Of a stretch of DNA of 64,000 bases, positions 56,849-64,000 are shown in pieces. The notes under the pieces are model-generated. The model was not told where the DNA came from and did no database searches. It worked only from the letters and a program-made list of their open reading frames with translations. Positions within the stretch are counted from its first letter, which is position 1. Each line of letters begins with the position of its first letter. A program made the translations under genes and the position numbers. Source of the DNA: Akebia trifoliata (taxonomy: Eukaryota; Streptophyta; Magnoliopsida; Ranunculales; Lardizabalaceae); assembly GCA_017979445.1 (NCBI GenBank), contig CM030713.1:31153915-31217914 (forward strand), given 5' to 3'.

Positions 56849-58488
56849 TTCTAGGGTCTCTACTTAAATTAAATGGTCCAGCCCACTAAAATGCACCATG
56901 GACAAATATCTGATTATTTTAATAAGAAATACACTTGAGCAATGCTTCCCTTGTCCTCTTTTTTTCCTTCAAAATTTAAATAAATAACAAAATGGAATAT
57001 AAGAATTCAAGCCAAACCAATCGATCCTGGCATAAGATATCTGCTGAACAGTTGAAAACCTATGTGGCACGACACTCTCTATTCATTTTTCATGTTTATT
57101 TTATTATTTTATTTCCTCCTCACTTTCTAGTACTTTTAGTCTGTTTCGTGATCAATATAGTTTTGAATCTTTATCATTTTGTGTTAAAGTGGGTGAAATG
57201 CTCAAATCAAAATGGAATGGTGGCTATCACATCAACAAAGCTACACCATATTCTCTATAGTTAGACCACCTAACTTTTACTTAATAATCTCTTTAAAACG
57301 TGTGTGCCTGATTCTATCTACTTTAACCTTAAAATCTAAAGATGAAGTTGATGGGGTTTTTGGAAAGAAACTAGAAAACATTCTTGGTATAGTAGTCCGA
57401 GAAATTTTCCCATTTTTCTTTAAAAAATATTTTTCTAGATTAATCCGAATCAAGTCTCGAACTAACTCCTACCTGCCAGATAATTGTCAAATCCCAACTT
57501 GATTACTATGGATTCAGCTCTAAAAACTTGTAATATTGATTCATCTACAGCTCCTCTATTGATGGTACCAATTCTAGGAGGTATGAACACAATAAAAATT
57601 ATTGCGAGTTAAAATAAACTATAAAAATTACAATGTCCTTCACACATCGGAAATGATTTGCAGATACATGGCTCACATTCAACCAAATGACAACAATAAG
57701 GATCACTTACCTGAGACTTTCTCTCGAAACATTATCGGATGATGAAGTTGTACATTGTCACCGGTTGATTTTGAGTAGGATCAATAATTGGATTGTCAAA
57801 ACTCAAAACCCATTGTTGGTCTACCATATCAATGGCACATCGTTAAATATGTGATTGTCTTTGAAAATAACCTAAATGTGGTGACAAGCTCTCGTTGCAT
57901 AAAAAACGTAGAAGATGATAAGGTTTAATTAAAATTTTTCTAGATGTCAATGTTGCCCAAAGAGTGTTAAGTGGGACCAGGCCAGGCTTTGTCGGTCCTA
58001 AATTAAGTCAGGTTGGGCCTCAAGTTAGGCTCCAAGATGGGCCCAACCTGTGACTATATAGCACAAAACTGGCTTCAAGCCGATCCCTCTTACAGGGCTT
58101 TAATTTATGAGTGATCCAACCGCACAGTCAATCATGCTCAATAATATGAACATTATCACCAAAATAAATCAATTATAAATTTCCAGATTTTTTATATGAT
58201 AACATGTCAATAATGCATACCCCATTACCATCACAAAAAATGAAAAATGTGATGGATCACATCGATCCTGTAGTTGTGAAAAGTTGACTTGGAAGCTGAT
58301 AGATCTAGATCATAAATTTAAACTTATTATTTTAAGTAAATTTTCTGTATAGTTTGTAATGTTGGAGACAAATGATCTTAAAAGACAATCATTATAATGT
58401 CGAGCATGATTCAATGCATGCTTGGATGATTCGATATGATATCCATACCATGTCCCACAAGTTGTGGTAGAAATCAAGGAGCACGAAT

Positions 58489-58552
<64 letters not shown>

Positions 58553-59461
58553 ATCCAGGTGGTGATAATCACAATTATAACTCATTGCAAAGCAGATAAT
58601 CGACCAAAATAACCACACAGACACACAAAAATAAAAAATAAAAAAACAGAAATACCAAGGAAATAAGGGAGGCAAAACATGATTTGGTGAATGCATGGCA
58701 TTGAACATTGACTCAATAATCGCCCATAATAACAATGAGGATGCAGGATACAAAATTATGTGGGTTATTCTGAGTCCCACATAAGGAGCTGAGTATACAG
58801 AACCGAAGAAGCTATATGCGACAGAAACACTGTGACAGACTGAAAGACTGACTTAAAACAATGCAAAATCCAATATATAATTAAAAAAAATAAAAATAAA
58901 AATTGGTCGCCCATTTGGGGTGGTCTTTAAGAGATGAGGATTCTACCATTGAAGGTTGTCTTCGAAAGCCACAACACCTAATCCAACACCTAGGTGTCAT
59001 CCATACCAGACACCTAAGACGATTGACTTGATAGCTAGCCCATTTGAAAGAACTAGGCACCCAATGGGATGGAGTATCCTGATAAGACATGAAGAACCCA
59101 ACGGAGACCTTGTCACGGTGACAAGGTGGTCAAAGCTATGTCTGTTTACCAGCAAACAGTTCCCCCTCCCTCCCACACCTTTTATTTTTCTTCTATTCTA
59201 TATGGGAGGGAGGCCTTCAGCCCTTCTGCCAAGTTAGCAGAGAAGAATGTGAGCCATCACTAGCCACTTCCTTCGCGAGACAAAAAAAAATTAAAAGAAA
59301 CTGTGACTCCACGGTGCTGACTCAAGAGTTAGTGACAACCCAACGACCTGACTCCTGTCGTGCCAAAATGGCAACAACTTGACACATGTATGCAATCCCA
59401 GACCCCAACTTAACAGACTCGAATGCATGCAGGGACTCTAAAAAAGGACATGGCAGCAACC
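56849..59461. other. Intergenic DNA and importin beta 3' flank
   Basis: AT-rich. Frames at 56992-57502 (+) are hydrophobic or low-complexity and not recognised. A (CT)n(CA)n tract lies at 58492-58552. The segment 58900-59300 is less AT-rich and partly palindromic (GACCTTGTCACGGTGACAAGGT) but not assigned. Confidence 0.5.
58492..58552. repeat. (CT)n(CA)n compound microsatellite
   Basis: Uninterrupted CT dinucleotides pass directly into CA dinucleotides. This kind of locus is often polymorphic. Confidence 0.95.
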
Positions 59462-62165
59462 TCAACCAGAAACAGCTCGACTGATGGCCAACTTGGCCCA
59501 TTCAGCAGATTCCTTAATCAAATGGTCATCCGATGACAAGCATTCATTTAAAAAGTCTTTGCTTGACACAGATTGCTGAATCAAGGGACCAGCATTACTA
59601 CCCAGTGTGTCCGCTAGATCTCCCAGGACCCCAATTGCAGTCTTACTCACCACATCGTCCCTGATTAAAAATAAACAGAAAAGAATCAAATACACATTCA
59701 AGAATCAATATGAAAGCAGAAGGTATGAATTACAGTATGACTTACATATCCTTTTCCATATACAAGCTATCCAAGAACTGGAGAATGTGAGGTGCATACG
59801 GCATTAGTAGCTGAGTCTTTGGAGAATTCTTAAAGCCTTGGAAGATCCCTGAATACGCCTCCAATATTCCATTTCTCAGAAGATTGGTGTACTCCATTAT
59901 TTCGTCATCAGCACCTGATATATGGGCAGATAGCTCTGCTGCACTCTGCAGCATGGGCATAGCATACATCAAGTACTTCTCAAAGTTCTCACCTATTGCG
60001 AGGGCAATGTCACCAAAGCACGAGAAAATGGGTGGCTTCACAGATCGATGCAATTGGTTGCTTGACAAGTCCTTGAGGAGTTGTGTCATTATACCATCAC
60101 AGTACGGTAGTACCTTCTCCTCCAATGCTCTGCATACATCCCCAACCACACCGACTGTTATGGCACAAACCTGATACTCCTCAAAATTCTGAAGGCCCAT
60201 TTCAAGATACTTATAGAATTCCTGCATGTACTTTGCGAAATCTGGGCCTGTCGCATAGGCTAGAGCTCCAATAGCAAGCATGGCCTCTTCATGTACAGTG
60301 GCATTTCTGCAAGCAAAGACCCTTAAGAAGAGTCCCATCATCTGGTCTGCACACTGCAAAAAGACATATTTTGTTGGCTCGGACGCACCCAACTTCTGTA
60401 TGATGACCTGCAAGCAACCGCAGAGAAGACCTTGCAATTCAGCCTGCTTTTCCCTCTCATCAGTTGAGAGCTTCTGTGCCTCAAGCGTTTGGTGGAGCTC
60501 CATCATAATGACGGGAACTAGTTGCATGACCATAGGTGCCATTTCATCAGTTGAACACCTCACAACTTCATTCAAAGCCTCGTACGCAGCAGTCCGGAGT
60601 CGGGATTCTCCAGCATCTTCTCTGTGTGTCACAGTAAGAAGAGCTTGAACAATGTCCTGAAAGAAAGGTGTCAAAGGGGGTGATGATGAACCCACATCCT
60701 CGTAACCTTGGGCAAGAAAATAGAGAGCACCGCAGGCCTTCTCGGCAACATTGGGAGCATCCTTCATGCTCTGGAGTAGAACAGTGATAATCTGTTGGCA
60801 GTTTTCATGGGTAATTATGGGCGTTTCCAGAGTTGATCCATGAAGGAATTCAAATATTCTTCCAAGGGTCCACGCAGTAGTGTCCTTCACATGGTTATTT
60901 GGGTCTTTCATCAAGGCACTAAGCATGAAGTTTAGAGCAACATTAACAATGGATATGAGCTTATCTGGGGAAGGACCCTCCAAGATGGAACCAAAGGCGT
61001 AAGTAGCTCCCTCCCTTTGCCTCCAATCTGGTTTCGTTATATTCTCTTCGATGAATGGCATGGCGAGTGGGACAATGTCGTCTCCTACAGTCCTTGCAAC
61101 CAAACCCAAACACGTTCCTCCAGCCATTGCAAGGTTCCAAGCCCCTTCATCTTGATCCTGATCCTCCTCTTGCTTAAGAAGTGTCTCCAATAGCATAGGA
61201 ACGAGAACAGGAAGCGCCTGCTTTATGAAATAAAAGCAAGGAATATCAGAGTCGCCGCTGAAATCCCCTCCATATTCTTCTAAAATATCTATCTCCTCAT
61301 CACAGATGGAGCTCCAAAACTCAATGGCTTGAAGGGCGACGGGCTCCTCATCTTCCCTCACGGCCTTTGCTGTAATATTAAAAATGTCTTGGATATAGGG
61401 AGCTAGCTTCTCATAATAGGTCGAGGAAATGGAGACCAAGCACTCGAAGGCTGCCTGTCGTATCTTTACCTCGGGGGACAGAGTTGCCTCGCAAACAACT
61501 CTCATGATATAGTCTCGCTCCATGTCATTAGTGAAATTTGCTTGAGCAAAGCTTAAAGCATTATACAATGATCGGGTAGCGGCAAGCCTAACATCATTGT
61601 TTCCCTCTGAAGAGTTCATACCCTGAACTATTGCCGTAAGAATTTTATTTACTTGATCTTGATCTACAACATCTGAAGTGACTTCTTCACACAAATAACC
61701 GAGAGTTTCAAGAGTAGCCTGCTTCACATGAGCCGGAAGCTGTTGAATGTTCGACAAGAGCGATCCTATCAACTCAGGCCATTGGTTATGTGGCAACTCA
61801 ATACCCGCAATCTTCGCGATAACTTGAGACGCGGTTGACCGAGCATCAAGAACAAGAGAAGACAGAGTTTGTAACAAGCAGGTTTTGATCTGGGCCTTTG
61901 CAGCTGAGTCCAACGACAACCATCTCTGCACAAGCTCAAACTTCCTATGTTGTTCTTTCGCATCCAAGGCATTCTTGAGTATCAAACCCGCTAATTTACG
62001 ACTCTCAAGAGGCTTATCATCATTCACTAATTCTCCAGAGAGAGAGAGAAGGAAACTAGGAAGGTTTTGTTCCTGATATTGTTTCAGGCTTTCTTCTGCC
62101 TGCTTTCTAACAGTACCATCTACGGCTTGTGCGTTCAAAAGCAATTGGGTTACTTCCATTGCCAT
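59462..62165 (-). CDS. KPNB1: Importin subunit beta-1
   Basis: Nuclear import receptor that carries cargo, directly or through importin alpha, through nuclear pores and releases it on RanGTP binding; in Arabidopsis KPNB1 also modulates ABA response. Two coding exons, 59746-62165 and 59462-59660, joined by GTAAGT...AATCAG; 872 residues (Arabidopsis about 870). It starts MAMEVTQLLLNAQAVDG, the family N-terminus. It is built of HEAT repeats throughout, with the importin-beta N-terminal domain at about 20-100 and the acidic loop QEEDQDQDE at 332-341, followed by WNLAMAGG. The C-terminus ends AKLAISRAVSG. A 5' UTR intron lies at 62173-62950. No defects. Confidence 0.97.
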
Positions 62166-62172
62166 CTTGTAT

Positions 62173-62950
62173 CTGAAAGCAACACAGATCTAATCAACTA
62201 CATGGGCTTAACAGTGAAAAAGGCTGAATTGCAAATTATTCTTCGTACTTAAACAGTTGAAAGGGAGAAAAATAATAGATTTCTTAACATGGTCACTCGG
62301 CCAATAATCAATCCATTAATCCGAGTTATTTATACACAAATAAGCACTAAATCAAAGACAACCCATTACCAATCATTAGGGATCATAGACCTGGACGGCC
62401 GAAGAACAATGGCAGATACTAAAATCGACCATTGTAGCAAAAGGAAACCCTAAAATCTACTAGCCCATCAGTATCTCAGACAAAGCCAAAGAGAAAAATC
62501 AGTGGTTTTTCAAGTAGATTAGCCAGACCAAACAGAGATCAAAACACATCACATTAATATCAATGCGACAATTAGAATCAGTGCAAGATCCAAGGGACCA
62601 AAGTCATTCTACTAAAAATTTGATCTTTACATTAAAAACCTCATCTTTCGATCAATTTAAAGCTCAAACCAAAAGTAATTCCTAAAACTAACCCTAGATC
62701 GAACAAAAAATCAACTTCCTTTCAATATCAAGATCAAAATCCTAATGTAATTAATAAACCCCATCAATTAACCATCCATTACAACACCAACAACAAAAAA
62801 AAACCCAAATTTAAAACCTGACTCACAAACACGAACCAAAATTCACACCAAAAAAGTAAAATAAAATCCATTGCAAACCCTAGATCGAGAAACCTTGCGA
62901 AACAAGTAATCGAAACCCTAATTAAATAAGAAGGATCAGGTACTACTTAC
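62173..62950 (-). other. 5' UTR intron of the importin beta gene
   Basis: The minus strand shows CCAT|GTAAGT at 62950 and TTGCTTTCAG|ATACAAG at 62173, 8 bases before the ATG. A leading 5' UTR intron of 778 bp is common in highly expressed plant housekeeping genes and may enhance expression. The leader upstream (about 62951-63090) contains GA-rich runs. Transcript evidence is lacking. Confidence 0.65.
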
Positions 62951-63099
62951 ATGGATTTCGTGAAGGGAACTACAGAAGGAGAGATCCCGAGAGACAATCA
63001 ACAAGAGTAGCAGACGCGGCGACGAATGTGTAGAACCCTAGGAGAGAGAGAGAAGAAGACAGAGAAGTGACAGACAGAGAACTCAGAAGACGCGCATAT

Positions 63100-64000
63100 A
63101 GAGCTGTATTTGTGATTTTTATTTTTTTTGTATAGTATACTAATTATTTTAATATTTATCATCATTATTATTGCTGAATAAAGTTTATATTTTATATTCG
63201 CGCAAGAGATTTGGACGGTCTAGATCATGTCATGATAGTAGTGTGACTTCTCGCCTATGAGCACTTCCCCAGATATTGGCTTTGATCAGATGATCTTAAC
63301 CGTCAATAGTCAGACCCTTTTTCAGTTTTTCTATAATATAATCTTGTAGTTTTGAAAATTCAAAAAGAGTACATTGGGTTGGATCATTAGGATCATCAAA
63401 AAATTTATGATATTTTAGAAACACCCCCATCTAAAATTGATGATATTAGATTTACCCTTTTCAAAATATAAGATTAGGGGGGTGTTTTACCCTTTGCAAA
63501 ATACAAGATTAGGTTTTATCCTTTGCGAAACTTTGGTATTTTTCAAATTTTGATTTAGTGATTCAAGTATTTAAAGAGCATTTTGAAAGAAAAAAATTAA
63601 AATTTGACAATTAAATCATCAAGAAAACATAACATTGACTAACGATCAAAGGGAGCAAGCCTAATCTTGCATTTTGCAAGGGAGTAAACCTAATATTACT
63701 AATACAGAGGGGTTTTCTAAAATACTCAATTGTTTTATGGTGTAAGAGTATAGAGATGCATACAATCCCCAATCGAACATGTGTCATCTTGTTCTTTGAG
63801 GATCGTAAAGTACTCGTAGTTCCCAATAGGTCAATGGGGGGGTTGAGTGAGGATTGGATGAATCCTAAGAGCAACTCCAACAGAAATAGTGATACTGGTT
63901 GGCATAATTGGTGGGCATTTTATTATAGAGAGTTATTTTTGCCTATTCAAGGGGTTGCTCTCCAACCTTACTAGCCAAAATGACTCCCTATAAATATTTT
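63100..64000. other. Importin beta upstream region
   Basis: AT-rich spacer with short direct repeats (CCTTTGCAAAATACAAGATTAGG variants at about 63450-63530). Near the edge, CCTATAAATATTTT at 63988-64000 resembles a TATA box for a plus-strand gene outside the window, but this cannot be tested here. Confidence 0.4.

Overview
This is plant nuclear DNA, most likely from a eudicot. The intergenic DNA is AT-rich. Genes have many canonical GT-AG introns and encode plant-specific families: an auxin response factor, a kinesin-light-chain-related TPR protein, an RCF3-type KH protein and a Y-sulfated-peptide-type precursor. Mobile elements include a Tat-lineage Ty3/gypsy LTR retrotransposon and many MITEs and SINEs. 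I cannot name the species. All exon models were built by hand from reading frame, splice sites and recalled family sequences, without transcript data.

Layout. 1-16 kb holds no protein gene I can support. It contains one intact tRNA-Gln(CUG) gene (3637-3708, minus) in a field of short non-autonomous DNA transposons (hAT, Mutator-like, foldback) and tRNA-derived SINEs, several with clear target-site duplications. 16365-20001 (+) is a complete 14-exon class-B ARF of the ARF9/11/18 group, with a G-box cluster and two short uORFs upstream. 25666-28292 (-) is a 65-residue, three-exon gene resembling the plant NDUFA3/B9-type complex I subunit. As I recall the Arabidopsis map, ARF11 and this gene's homologue are also neighbours there.

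28592-38565 is one complete LTR retrotransposon (550-bp LTRs, 5-bp TSD ACAAA) inserted 300 bp upstream of the NDUFA3-like start. Its gag-pol lies in one uninterrupted frame broken by 12 nonsense codons and no frameshift. It carries an extra archaeal-type RNase H domain, a 55-bp hairpin-rich tandem array, and an antisense, intron-containing accessory gene, itself decayed, with its own TATA box.

40412-45050 (-) is an RCF3/HOS5-like five-KH-domain RNA-binding protein (8 exons). 47679-51755 (-) is KLCR1-like (3 exons). 55651-56406 (-) is a small secreted-peptide precursor (3 exons) with a PSY-like sulfotyrosine motif. 59462-62165 (-) is importin beta-1 (KPNB1-like, 2 coding exons plus a 5' UTR intron).

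The genes are ordinary single loci, not an operon or pathway cluster. Their shared story is repeat pressure. A 1.1-kb Harbinger-like element sits about 350 bp upstream of the RCF3 start and separates it from a G-box cluster. A LINE fragment and a SINE sit in RCF3 introns, foldback MITEs sit in a KLCR1 intron, and the retrotransposon abuts the NDUFA3-like promoter. The most unusual items are the antisense spliced gene inside the retrotransposon, a palindromic core shared by MITEs with different termini, and two paralogous empty-site/filled-site pairs that record insertions.
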